Assembly: GCF_031157355.1 (NCBI RefSeq)
Contig: NZ_JAVIFT010000001.1
Span: forward strand, 1,417,200-1,481,199
Length of the DNA stretch: 64,000 nt
Direction: 5' to 3'
Origin: Hyphomicrobium sp. LHD-15
GTDB taxonomy: Bacteria > Pseudomonadota > Alphaproteobacteria > Rhizobiales > Hyphomicrobiaceae
The notes under the pieces were generated by a model, which did no database searches, was not told the origin of the DNA, and saw nothing but the letters and a program-made list of their open reading frames with translations. Shown here piece by piece: positions 46,213-53,873 of this stretch (the first letter of the stretch is position 1; every line of letters begins with the position of its first letter). The position numbers and the translations under genes were made by a program.

Positions 46213-46228
46213 TGCGACAATTGTCGCG
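46213..46228. promoter_or_regulatory. putative activator palindrome (site 1)
   Basis: TGCGACA-AT-TGTCGCG, 13 of 14 arm positions fit TGCGACA-N2-TGTCGCA. Farther from its promoter (about 410 bases) than the other sites. Confidence 0.5.
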
Positions 46229-46251
46229 CGACGCTTTCTGGCGTCGGCTCG

Positions 46252-46275
46252 CCGCCCTGCCCGGGCGGTTTTTTC
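46252..46275 (+). terminator. orphan terminator-like hairpin
   Basis: CCGCCC-TGCCC-GGGCGG followed by TTTTTT on the plus strand. No plus-strand gene precedes it within 1.9 kb except antisense to the porin, so it may end a small RNA. Confidence 0.55.
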
Positions 46276-46536
46276 GGCAGCGCCTAATGCGGCCTAATTA
46301 AATGGGCTGGAGTCGCATTTTGAATGGAAATTCCATTTCTTTCTATCAAAGCGCCCGAGCAGAAATTCCGAAGCGGCCGACCTGGCAGTTCGCAGGCTCT
46401 TCCGAGTCCCGATCTTTTCAGGAACTTCGTCTTTCTGTTTATTTTCCTCCGCCCGCAGATGTTCCTCACTGCGGACGCGCGCTGTACGCCTTTCGTCGTC
46501 GGAGTTCGACGTTCTGGCGGTGATTTCGCTTGAGCA

Positions 46537-46552
46537 TGCGACAATAGTAACG
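46537..46552. promoter_or_regulatory. weak activator site (site 1b)
   Basis: TGCGACA-AT-AGTAACG: first arm perfect, second degenerate. Its distance of 89 bases to the -24 element equals that of the better sites in the other operons. Confidence 0.35.
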
Positions 46553-46641
46553 CGTCACATGACGCATCTTCCTTCCCGTGTAGTTATGGAAATACTGTGT
46601 GGGAAAAGCAGAAATAAGGGGTAGGACAAACTCCCGGGTCT

Positions 46642-46657
46642 TGGCACAGAGCCTGCA
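46642..46657 (+). promoter_or_regulatory. sigma-54 (-24/-12) promoter of the PQQ dehydrogenase operon
   Basis: TGGCACAGAGCCTGCA: GG and GC are separated by 10 bases, and only one position departs from TGGCAC-N5-TTGCA. Start of the gene is 64 bases downstream. Confidence 0.7.
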
Positions 46658-46720
46658 TCGATCGATGCCGTCAAGTCATGGCGAAGTGTTTGCCCGATGG
46701 CGGGCGACGGGGAGAGAAAC

Positions 46721-48403
46721 ATGCTCAAAAGAATGGAGCCGAAGCGCTCCTGGTCAAGCATCGTGGGCGGGGCAGCACTTGTCTTGCTGAGTGCTGGAGC
46801 CGCAAGCGCTGAAGGCAAAGGGCCCGGGTTCGACGATCCGAACAACTGGCCGCAGTATCACCGCAGTCCGAATGCCTGGCGGTTCAGCCCGCTGGACCAG
46901 ATCAACAAGGACAACGTGAAGAAGCTGCACATCTCGTGGATCCATCAGCCCGGGGTGATCACGCATGGTCTTCAGGCGACGCCGATCGTCATCGACGGCG
47001 TGATGTACACGATCGCTGCCGACAACAACGTGTTCGCCTTGGATGCGGCGACCGGAGCGGTCATCTGGCGCTACACGGCGAAGCTCGATCCGATCGTCAA
47101 GCAGGTCTTCTACCAGTCCGCCAGCCGCGGCGTAACCGTCGGCAGGGGCAAGGTCTTCATCGGCTCGCTGGACGGCCGCTTCATCGCGCTGGACCAGAAG
47201 ACCGGCAAGGAGCTTTGGTCGACCCAACTGACAAACATGAAGAACGAGTACGGCGCTCTGTTCTCGTCGCCGCCCCAGCTGGCCGGCGACATCCTGTTCG
47301 GAGGCACGACCGGCGGCGATCAGCCGATCATCGGCAAGATCTTTGCGGTCAACGCCGATACCGGCGAGCGAGCCTGGACCTTCGACATCCCGAAGGACGA
47401 TCCCAAGAGCTGGCCGGGCGATAGCCGCAATGTGGGCGGCGGCTCAGCGTGGCTGCCGGGAACCTACGATCCTTCGACCGATACGATCTACATCGGCACG
47501 AGCAATGCTGCTCCCGACTTCAATCGCGAGGGGCGCGAAGGCGACAATCTCTACACGGCAACCGTGCTGGCGCTCGAGCCGAAGACGGGCAAGATCAAAT
47601 GGCACCGGCAGGAAGTCCCCAACGATACCTGGGACTTCGACTCGGCCTACGAGGCGCTACTCGTACCCGATGGCAAGGGCTCGCAATCCCTCGTTCATCT
47701 CAACAAAAACGGCTTTGTCTACGTGATGAACAAGGACAACGGCGACATCAAGAACGTGTGGCAGTACACCGAGAACATGAACTGGGCGAAGGGCGTCGAT
47801 CCGAAGACTGGTATCCCGATCGAGCCGAACTTCCCCGAGACCGACAAGACCAAGCTGCACTGCCCGAACTTGCTCGGCGCACGCAGCTGGAACCACGGCT
47901 CGTATAACCCGGGTACGAAACTCTGGTACTCGCACGGCATGGAGGTCTGCAATCACGTCACCAGCGCCAAGCAGGAAAAGCCTGCCGGCGTGGGATCGCT
48001 TTCGCTCGGACTTGCGGACATCAAGCTGACGGACCCGCCGGGTAAGAAGGCCGACGGCTGGCTCGCCGCATTCGATCCGCTGACCGGCAAGGAATCCTGG
48101 AAGGTTCGCTTCGACATGCCGCCGCTGAGCTCGGTTCTCTCGACCGCAGGTGGCTTGGTGTTCACGGGCGACATGTACGGCAATCTCTACGCCTACGACG
48201 CGGATAACGGCAAGGAGCTGTGGAAGTTCAATGCCGGCTCGGGCGCGCGTGGCGGGCCGGTGAGCTACGCGGTCAATGGCAAGCAGTACATCGCCATTCC
48301 GACCGGACTCGGCTCTCACGCACCCGGCTTCCTCAGCGGCGCATTCCCGAAGATCAAGGATCTTCCGGGCGGCGCAGCACTGCTCGTATTCACGGTGGAC
48401 TAA
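46721..48403 (+). CDS. PQQ-dependent dehydrogenase with a lanthanide-type metal motif
   Basis: Periplasmic quinoprotein; oxidises an alcohol or aldehyde and reduces a cytochrome c. About 560 residues, from ATG 46721 behind GGGGAGAG, with signal peptide ending ASA. An eight-bladed propeller is shown by repeated A-x-D-x-x-T-G-x-x-x-W units. The catalytic region is DTWDFDS: Asp305 and, two residues on, Asp307, the extra Asp that marks lanthanide-dependent enzymes such as XoxF. Other metal ligands: Asp200 (GGDQ) seems to replace the usual Glu, and Asn262 (GTSN) is kept. The adjacent Cys-Cys pair of methanol dehydrogenase is absent. No cytochrome domain; the next gene supplies one. Substrate unknown. 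Confidence 0.9.
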   Translation: MLKRMEPKRSWSSIVGGAALVLLSAGAASAEGKGPGFDDPNNWPQYHRSPNAWRFSPLDQINKDNVKKLHISWIHQPGVITHGLQATPIVIDGVMYTIAADNNVFALDAATGAVIWRYTAKLDPIVKQVFYQSASRGVTVGRGKVFIGSLDGRFIALDQKTGKELWSTQLTNMKNEYGALFSSPPQLAGDILFGGTTGGDQPIIGKIFAVNADTGERAWTFDIPKDDPKSWPGDSRNVGGGSAWLPGTYDPSTDTIYIGTSNAAPDFNREGREGDNLYTATVLALEPKTGKIKWHRQEVPNDTWDFDSAYEALLVPDGKGSQSLVHLNKNGFVYVMNKDNGDIKNVWQYTENMNWAKGVDPKTGIPIEPNFPETDKTKLHCPNLLGARSWNHGSYNPGTKLWYSHGMEVCNHVTSAKQEKPAGVGSLSLGLADIKLTDPPGKKADGWLAAFDPLTGKESWKVRFDMPPLSSVLSTAGGLVFTGDMYGNLYAYDADNGKELWKFNAGSGARGGPVSYAVNGKQYIAIPTGLGSHAPGFLSGAFPKIKDLPGGAALLVFTVD

Positions 48404-48482
48404 CACCTGCTAGCATCTGACGGCCGCCGAGACATAAGCCTTGGCGGCCGTTTCCATTTCTTAGTCTGGGGATCACGGATAG

Positions 48483-48860
48483 ATGAACCGTCAAGGCCTG
48501 CGCTTCGCACTGATCTGCATGATGACCTCGGTGTTTCTGGATCATTCGGCGTTTGCAGATGATGCCGGCGCGATCACCGCTCCTTTCGACCTGTCCGATC
48601 CGGCGAGAATTGAAACCGGCAAGAAGCGCTTCGGGGCGAACTGCGCTGCGTACTGCCACGGCTCCGAGGGCGAAGGCGGCAAGACGCCGAGCTTCAAGGG
48701 CAACACCCATTTCACTCCGGCGGACGCGCACAAGACAATCACCGAGGGACGTACCGGATCGGATGTGATGCCGCCTTGGGGCGAAACCTTCACACCAGAG
48801 CAGATCTGGGAGCTTGTCGCTTATCTGAACTATTTGTCCAAGCAGCCCGCTTCCCACTGA
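48483..48860 (+). CDS. periplasmic cytochrome c with a CxxxCH haem site
   Basis: About 125 residues, signal peptide ending AFA. The haem motif is Cys54-Ala-Ala-Tyr-Cys58-His59, with three residues rather than two between the Cys. The rest of a class I cytochrome is present: GKKRFGANC before and MPPWGETFT with the likely axial Met after, ending in WELVAYLNYLS. Directly downstream of the PQQ dehydrogenase, so it is its presumed electron acceptor. Confidence 0.87.
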   Translation: MNRQGLRFALICMMTSVFLDHSAFADDAGAITAPFDLSDPARIETGKKRFGANCAAYCHGSEGEGGKTPSFKGNTHFTPADAHKTITEGRTGSDVMPPWGETFTPEQIWELVAYLNYLSKQPASH

Positions 48861-48951
48861 AGCGTTTGCATGCGTCCGTGCCAGGCTCACGTCACAGCCC
48901 CGGCCGGACCTGATCTCCGAGCTCCTAAATCTTCTCCGGTGTCCGGCAGGA

Positions 48952-48967
48952 TGCGACAGGTGCCGCA
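48952..48967. promoter_or_regulatory. putative activator palindrome (site 2)
   Basis: TGCGACA-GG-TGCCGCA, 13 of 14 arm positions. It ends 82 bases before the -24 element of the GMC operon. Confidence 0.6.
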
Positions 48968-49049
48968 TCGGCAGCGCGGATGTCGCGCACCGATGAGATG
49001 ACGGCGCCCCGAAAACCGGGGTCTTCCGCGGTTTCAGATTTTCTTCCGT

Positions 49050-49065
49050 TGGCACGCAATTTGCG
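49050..49065 (+). promoter_or_regulatory. sigma-54 promoter of the GMC dehydrogenase operon
   Basis: TGGCACGCAATTTGCG is a full match to TGGCACG-N4-TTGC. It lies 69 bases before the first start codon. Confidence 0.82.
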
Positions 49066-49133
49066 GAACTTACGTCAGCCGTCACAAGAGCCTCGGTTCA
49101 GAGGCCAACAACCGACGGCATCGGGAGGACACT

Positions 49134-49679
49134 ATGTACAATCCACCAATGCAGGTCGGAGCGTCTGCGGCCGCGAGGACTGAAGTCACGCGCCGTCGTC
49201 TGCTCCAATCGATGATGCTCGTCACCGCCGCACTAGCCCTTCCGGCGCTTCCGCCGGGCGCTCTCGCGGCTCCGCTGAATGCGGACCAGAAAACAACCTT
49301 GCTCCGCGTTGCGCGCGACATCTACCCCCACGATGACCTTCTGGACGATGCACCTTATCAGGCGGTGCTCGACGCCATCCTCGTCGAAGCGGAAAGCTCG
49401 CCCGAGGTCGCGGATCTTCTGAGTAAGGGCCTCGCGGATCTCGAGCAGCGCGCGCAGCACATCTACAAAGCCAACTACATCGCGATTTCCAAACCGGAGG
49501 AGAGAGAAGGCGTTCTCCGAACCATCGAGCTCACGGACTTCTTCCAGAAGATCAAGGGCGGCCTGCTGATGGGGCTCTACAATAACAAAACCCTGTGGCC
49601 GAAGTTCGGATACGACGGGTCGTCCTGGGAGACCGGCGGCTTCATCGACAAGGGCTTCGACAAAATCGACTGGTTCTAA
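49134..49679 (+). CDS. Tat-exported gluconate 2-dehydrogenase subunit 3-like protein
   Basis: About 181 residues behind GGGAGG. A twin-arginine signal (TRRRLLQSMM, residues 19-28) is followed by the family domain with VARDIYPHDDLLDD and GLYNNKTLWPKFGYDGSSWETGGFIDKGFD. Such small subunits carry the large GMC flavoprotein, which has no own signal, through the Tat system. The GMC gene follows after 30 bases, which supports the pairing. Confidence 0.9.
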   Translation: MYNPPMQVGASAAARTEVTRRRLLQSMMLVTAALALPALPPGALAAPLNADQKTTLLRVARDIYPHDDLLDDAPYQAVLDAILVEAESSPEVADLLSKGLADLEQRAQHIYKANYIAISKPEEREGVLRTIELTDFFQKIKGGLLMGLYNNKTLWPKFGYDGSSWETGGFIDKGFDKIDWF

Positions 49680-49709
49680 CGCCGGCTCAATCTCCTCGGG
49701 GGGAAACTC

Positions 49710-51290
49710 ATGACTGCTAAATTCGATCTCAACGACGACAGCCTCGTCGTCATCGTCGGCTCCGGCGCGGGCGGCGGTACGATGGCCAACGAACTTGCCC
49801 AGAAGGGCGTGAAATGCGTCGTGCTGGAAGCAGGCAACAAGCTCAGCCTGGACGACATCGAGAACGACGAATGGGCGATGTTCTCCAAGATCTCGTGGCT
49901 CGACAAACGCTTCTCCGCCGGCGGCTGGCATGGCGCGCGGAACCATCCCAACCTCCCCGCCTGGATCGTAAAAGGTCTTGGCGGCTCGACAGTGCACTGG
50001 GCCGGCGTTTCGATCCGCTTCCAGGAGCACGAGTTCAAGATGAAGACGACCAACGGAGAGGTCGTCGGGGCGAACGTCATCGATTGGCCGATTACGCTGG
50101 CGGAACTCTCGCCCTACTACGACAAGGCCGAGCTGAAGATGGGCACCACCGGAGAGGTAACCGGAATGCCCCACCTTCCCTGGAGCGCGGACTTCAAGGT
50201 GCTGGCCGAAGGCGCGCGCCGGATCGGCTACTCGAAAATCACCGCGGGCCCGATGTCGATCAACTCGGTTGAGCGAGACGATCGCCCGGCCTGCCAGCAG
50301 ATCGGGTTCTGCATGCAGGGCTGCAAGCTCGGTGCGAAGTGGTCGACGCTCTACACCGAATTGCCCAAGGCGCAGGCGACCGGCAACTGCGAAGTCCGCA
50401 CCAACTGCATGGTGCTGATGATCGAGCACGACAAGACCGGCAAGGTGACCGGCGTGGTGTACGCGGACGCCGAGGGCAAAACGCAGAGACAGAAAGCCAG
50501 GGTCGTCTGCGTGGCGGGCAACTCCATCGAGTCGCCCCGGCTGCTCCTGAACTCGGCTTCGAACATGTTTCCGAACGGGCTTGCCAACTCGTCGGGGCAA
50601 GTGGGCCGGAACTACATGACGCACATGACAGCGGGCGTTTACGCGGTCATGCCCGGCGAAGTTCACATGAACCGCGGCACGGCGGTCGCCGGCATCGTCC
50701 GAGATGAAGCGCACAACGATCCGAAGCGAGGTTTCGTTGCCGGCTACACGATCGAGAAGCTGGCTCTCGGGCTCGGGTTCCTCTCGGCGTTTCTGGTCCC
50801 TGGCCCGACTGGCTGGGGGCGCAAAGTGTCGGGCGCGCTCGAGAAGTACAAGTACATGTCGGGGGTGTGGATCTGCGGCGAGGACCTGGCGCAGGAGCAG
50901 AACCGCATCGAGCTGCATCCGACCGAGAAGGATCAGTACGGATTGCCTGCGCCTGTCGTTTACAAGACCGACCACCCGAACGACACCAACATGCGCAACC
51001 ACTCCTATCAGCAGATGGAAAAGATCTACAACGCGCTCGGGTCGACGGAGATCTATAACCTGCCTGCCTATCCGGCGAGCCACAACATGGGCACCAATCG
51101 CATGAGCGAAAAGCCGCGCGATGGTGTCTTGAACAAGTGGGGCCAATCCCACGACATCAAGAACCTCTTCGTTTCTGACGGTAGCCAGTTCACGGGCAGC
51201 GGCTCGCCGAACCCGACGTTGACGATTGTCGCGTTGGCCATCCGTCAGGCCGAGTATCTCGCTGGAGAAATGCAGCGCGGTCACGTCTGA
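49710..51290 (+). CDS. GMC family oxidoreductase, large subunit
   Basis: FAD enzyme, about 526 residues. FAD motif VIVGSGAGGGTMANELA (15-31) with VVLEAG; a central GGSTVHWAG; and C-terminal SHNMGTNRMS then NPTLTIVALAIRQAEYLA. No signal peptide, so export should depend on the partner encoded just upstream. Relatives oxidise sugars, sugar acids or alcohols (gluconate, sorbitol, fructose dehydrogenases) and pass electrons to cytochromes. No cytochrome subunit follows; the CxxxCH cytochrome upstream could serve. Substrate unknown. Confidence 0.92.
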   Translation: MTAKFDLNDDSLVVIVGSGAGGGTMANELAQKGVKCVVLEAGNKLSLDDIENDEWAMFSKISWLDKRFSAGGWHGARNHPNLPAWIVKGLGGSTVHWAGVSIRFQEHEFKMKTTNGEVVGANVIDWPITLAELSPYYDKAELKMGTTGEVTGMPHLPWSADFKVLAEGARRIGYSKITAGPMSINSVERDDRPACQQIGFCMQGCKLGAKWSTLYTELPKAQATGNCEVRTNCMVLMIEHDKTGKVTGVVYADAEGKTQRQKARVVCVAGNSIESPRLLLNSASNMFPNGLANSSGQVGRNYMTHMTAGVYAVMPGEVHMNRGTAVAGIVRDEAHNDPKRGFVAGYTIEKLALGLGFLSAFLVPGPTGWGRKVSGALEKYKYMSGVWICGEDLAQEQNRIELHPTEKDQYGLPAPVVYKTDHPNDTNMRNHSYQQMEKIYNALGSTEIYNLPAYPASHNMGTNRMSEKPRDGVLNKWGQSHDIKNLFVSDGSQFTGSGSPNPTLTIVALAIRQAEYLAGEMQRGHV

Positions 51291-51351
51291 TCCCTTCCGC
51301 CGTCGATCATCCGCGGTGCCTCCTCGTGGGGCCCGCCATTTCTCCAGAGAG

Positions 51352-51381
51352 GAGCCTCGCGGCGGCCATTCCGCGAGGCTC
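51352..51381. other. stem-loop between GMC and E3 genes
   Basis: GAGCCTCGCGG / CCGCGAGGCTC, perfect 11-base arms, 8-base loop, with only a weak T run after. Either a leaky terminator or an mRNA-stability element. Confidence 0.55.
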
Positions 51382-51406
51382 GTAATTTCCCACCAAAAAG
51401 GACACG

Positions 51407-52861
51407 ATGGACAACGCAGTCTACGATGTAATCGTCATTGGCGCCGGACCTGGAGGCTACGTGACGGCGATACGCGGCGCGCAGCTCGGGCTCAAGTGCG
51501 CGATCGTCGAGCGGGAGCACCTCGGCGGCATCTGCCTCAACTGGGGCTGTATTCCGACCAAGGCGTTGCTCCGCACGGCGGAAGTTTTCCATCTCGCCTC
51601 CCGCGCCAAGGATTTCGGCCTCAAGGCGGACGGGCTCAGCTACGATCCGGCCGCCGTCATTCAACGCTCGCGATCGATCTCGGCGCAGCTCAACACGGGC
51701 GTCGGCTTTCTGCTCAAGAAGAACAAGGTGGATGTCATCTGGGGAGAGGCCTCGGTCACGCGGGCGCCCAGCGCCGTTGCGGGCGAAGTTACAGTCCACC
51801 CGACCGCGAAACCGGCCGTTCAGCCGCAACATCCCGCACCCAAGGCCGTCCTCGGGCCCGGCACCTATCAAGCGCGCCACATCATCGTCGCGACCGGCGC
51901 ACGGCCACGCGTGCTGCCTGGCCTCGAACCGGACGGCGATCGCATCTGGACCTATTTCGAGGCGTTGAACCCACCGTCCATTCCGAAATCCATGATCGTC
52001 GTCGGATCGGGCGCGATCGGAATCGAGTTCGCCAGCTTTTATCGGACACTCGGTGTCGACGTCACGGTGGTCGAGGTGCTGCCGCAGATTTTGCCGGCCG
52101 AAGACGCGGAGATCGCCGCATTTGCCCGCAAGCAGTTCGAAAAATCCGGGATCAAGATCCTGACCGATGCGCGCGTCGCCTCGGTTGCGAAGGACCCGGA
52201 CGGGATACGCGCGACGGTGATCAACAAAGATGCCACGCAGGAGCTTTCTGCGGAGCGGCTGCTTTCGGCTGTCGGCGTCGTCGGCAACACGGAGAACCTT
52301 GGCCTCGAAGCTCTCGGAATCGAACTCAGGAACGGAACGATCGCCACGCAGGCGCTCGGGCGCACCAATGTTCCCGGTATTTACGCCATCGGTGATGTGG
52401 CCGGTCCACCCATGCTCGCTCACAAGGCGGAGCATGAAGGTGTCGCCTGCATCGAGGCGATTGCCGGGCGTCCGGCTCATGCGATTGCGAAGGACAGAAT
52501 TCCGGGCTGCACCTACTGCCATCCGCAGATCGCCAGTGTCGGCTTGACGGAAGCGCGCGCACGAGAGGCCGGTATCGAGATTCTGGTTGGCCGCTTCCCG
52601 TTTCGAGGGAACGGGAAGGCCATCGCGTTGGGCGAGACCGAGGGTCTCGTCAAGACGATCTTCGATGCCGGGAACGGACGTTTGATCGGCGCGCACATGT
52701 GCGGCGCGGAGGTGACGGAGCTAATCCAGGGTTTTGTGATCGCCATGCAGTGCGGCGCGACGCAACGCGACCTGGGCTGGACGATCTTTCCGCATCCGAC
52801 CTTGTCGGAAATGATGCACGAAAGCGCGCTGTCCGCGGCCGGTCAGGCCATCCACATCTAG
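51407..52861 (+). CDS. lpdA: dihydrolipoyl dehydrogenase (E3)
   Basis: Reoxidises dihydrolipoyl groups with NAD. About 484 residues: FAD motif VIGAGPGGYVTAIRGA, redox disulfide Cys43/Cys48 in GGICLNWGCIP, NAD motif VVGSGAIGIEFASFY, and the C-terminal catalytic His-Glu in FPHPTLSEMMHESAL. A Pro/Gln-rich insert at about 125-150 (TAKPAVQPQHPAPKAV) is not usual. It probably serves the E1/E2 operon read in the opposite direction at 55.8-59.6 kb. Confidence 0.95.
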   Translation: MDNAVYDVIVIGAGPGGYVTAIRGAQLGLKCAIVEREHLGGICLNWGCIPTKALLRTAEVFHLASRAKDFGLKADGLSYDPAAVIQRSRSISAQLNTGVGFLLKKNKVDVIWGEASVTRAPSAVAGEVTVHPTAKPAVQPQHPAPKAVLGPGTYQARHIIVATGARPRVLPGLEPDGDRIWTYFEALNPPSIPKSMIVVGSGAIGIEFASFYRTLGVDVTVVEVLPQILPAEDAEIAAFARKQFEKSGIKILTDARVASVAKDPDGIRATVINKDATQELSAERLLSAVGVVGNTENLGLEALGIELRNGTIATQALGRTNVPGIYAIGDVAGPPMLAHKAEHEGVACIEAIAGRPAHAIAKDRIPGCTYCHPQIASVGLTEARAREAGIEILVGRFPFRGNGKAIALGETEGLVKTIFDAGNGRLIGAHMCGAEVTELIQGFVIAMQCGATQRDLGWTIFPHPTLSEMMHESALSAAGQAIHI

Positions 52862-52880
52862 CCATCCACGGAGAACACCT

Positions 52881-53462
52881 ATGATCAATTTCAAAGCGAC
52901 AGCGCTGGCGGCGGCGTTCTTGGCAACGAGTGGTTTCATCGCCACCGCTGTCAGCGTGCCACTGGTTGCACCGCCGACCGGCACCGATAAGCCGCTCGCG
53001 CTTGACAGCCCGACGTTCAAGGAAGGCGAGCCGATCAGCAACGACCACTTCTGGAACAACTTCGGATGCAGCGGCGGCAACAAGCTGCCGGATCTCGCTT
53101 GGGACGCGGGGCCGGAGGGAACGCAAAGCTATGCGATCACCTTCTACGACCATGACGCCCCGACCGGCAGCGGCTTTTGGCATTGGGTCGTCTACAACAT
53201 TCCATCCGACGTAAGATCGATCAAGGGAGGCGTCTTGCCTGCCGGTACGGTCGAAGGGAATACCGATCTCGGAAAGCCCGGCTTCTTCGGTCCCTGCCCG
53301 CCCAAAGGCAGAAAGCACCGCTACACCTTCACCGTGCATGCGCTGAAAACGCCGAAGCTCGATATCGACAAGAGCGCCACAGCCGCGCTGGCCGGCTTCT
53401 TCATCTATCAGAACACGCTGGCGACGGGCGAGCTCAACGGCTACGGCGGACCACGAGAGTAG
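52881..53462 (+). CDS. exported YbhB/YbcL family (PEBP) protein
   Basis: About 193 residues with signal peptide (residues about 5-25). The phosphatidylethanolamine-binding-like fold is marked by TFYDHDAPTGSGFWHWVVYNIP and GPCPPKGRKHRYTFTVHAL. Function in bacteria unknown. 19 bases after the E3 gene, so part of the same transcript. Confidence 0.9.
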   Translation: MINFKATALAAAFLATSGFIATAVSVPLVAPPTGTDKPLALDSPTFKEGEPISNDHFWNNFGCSGGNKLPDLAWDAGPEGTQSYAITFYDHDAPTGSGFWHWVVYNIPSDVRSIKGGVLPAGTVEGNTDLGKPGFFGPCPPKGRKHRYTFTVHALKTPKLDIDKSATAALAGFFIYQNTLATGELNGYGGPRE

Positions 53463-53873
53463 CTTTCACAAAGCTCAGCTCTTTCGAGATCTGTTACGGC
53501 CGGCATGATCAAACCCGGACATGCCGGCCGGCTTGCCGTTAACCCAGCCGCGCTTTTTTTCGAGGAGTGGCTGCCCAGTGACGTTGCGTGTCGGCCCGCG
53601 ATGGTTGCCGCTCTAGCTGTCGCGACGTGCCCTTCTAGAATGGATGCTTGTCATCTCACTCTAGCAAATCGAATTTCCGACAAGCCATTTCGGACTAGGA
53701 CTGACGATATCCAAGCGACGTCGCGCGCGCCGCTCTGCGGAGGCTGCGAACTGCTTAATCTTGCGCTCGTAATGTCATCGATCTGCGACAAACTCGCCTT
53801 GCTTGTCTGCATGACTAATGGCAAGCTCCGTGCCAGGAAACGCTTAAAGAACAACCAATAGAGATATCTGGCG
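53463..53873. other. 411-base intergenic region upstream of the activator gene
   Basis: Contains a stem-loop after the PEBP gene (53498-53529, GGCCGGCATG / CATGCCGGCC), a half-site TGCGACA at 53784-53790 and a weak -24/-12-like sequence TGGCAAGCTCCGTGCC at 53819-53834 (the -12 part is poor). Autoregulation is possible but not shown. Confidence 0.4.

Larger units (their letters stand above)
45754..46720. other. 967-base regulatory region between porin and PQQ dehydrogenase genes
   Basis: No gene supported. It holds the porin promoter side, a perfect 18-base palindrome (46155-46172), a TGCGACA-type palindrome (46213-46228), a plus-strand terminator-like hairpin (46252-46275), a second weak activator site (46537-46552), the palindrome GCGTCA-CA-TGACGC (46552-46565) and a -24/-12 promoter (46642-46657). 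Confidence 0.6.

Noticed and set aside
49233..51284. 683-residue minus-strand frame
   Set aside because: Shadow of the Tat subunit and GMC genes, which have clear motifs and ribosome sites.
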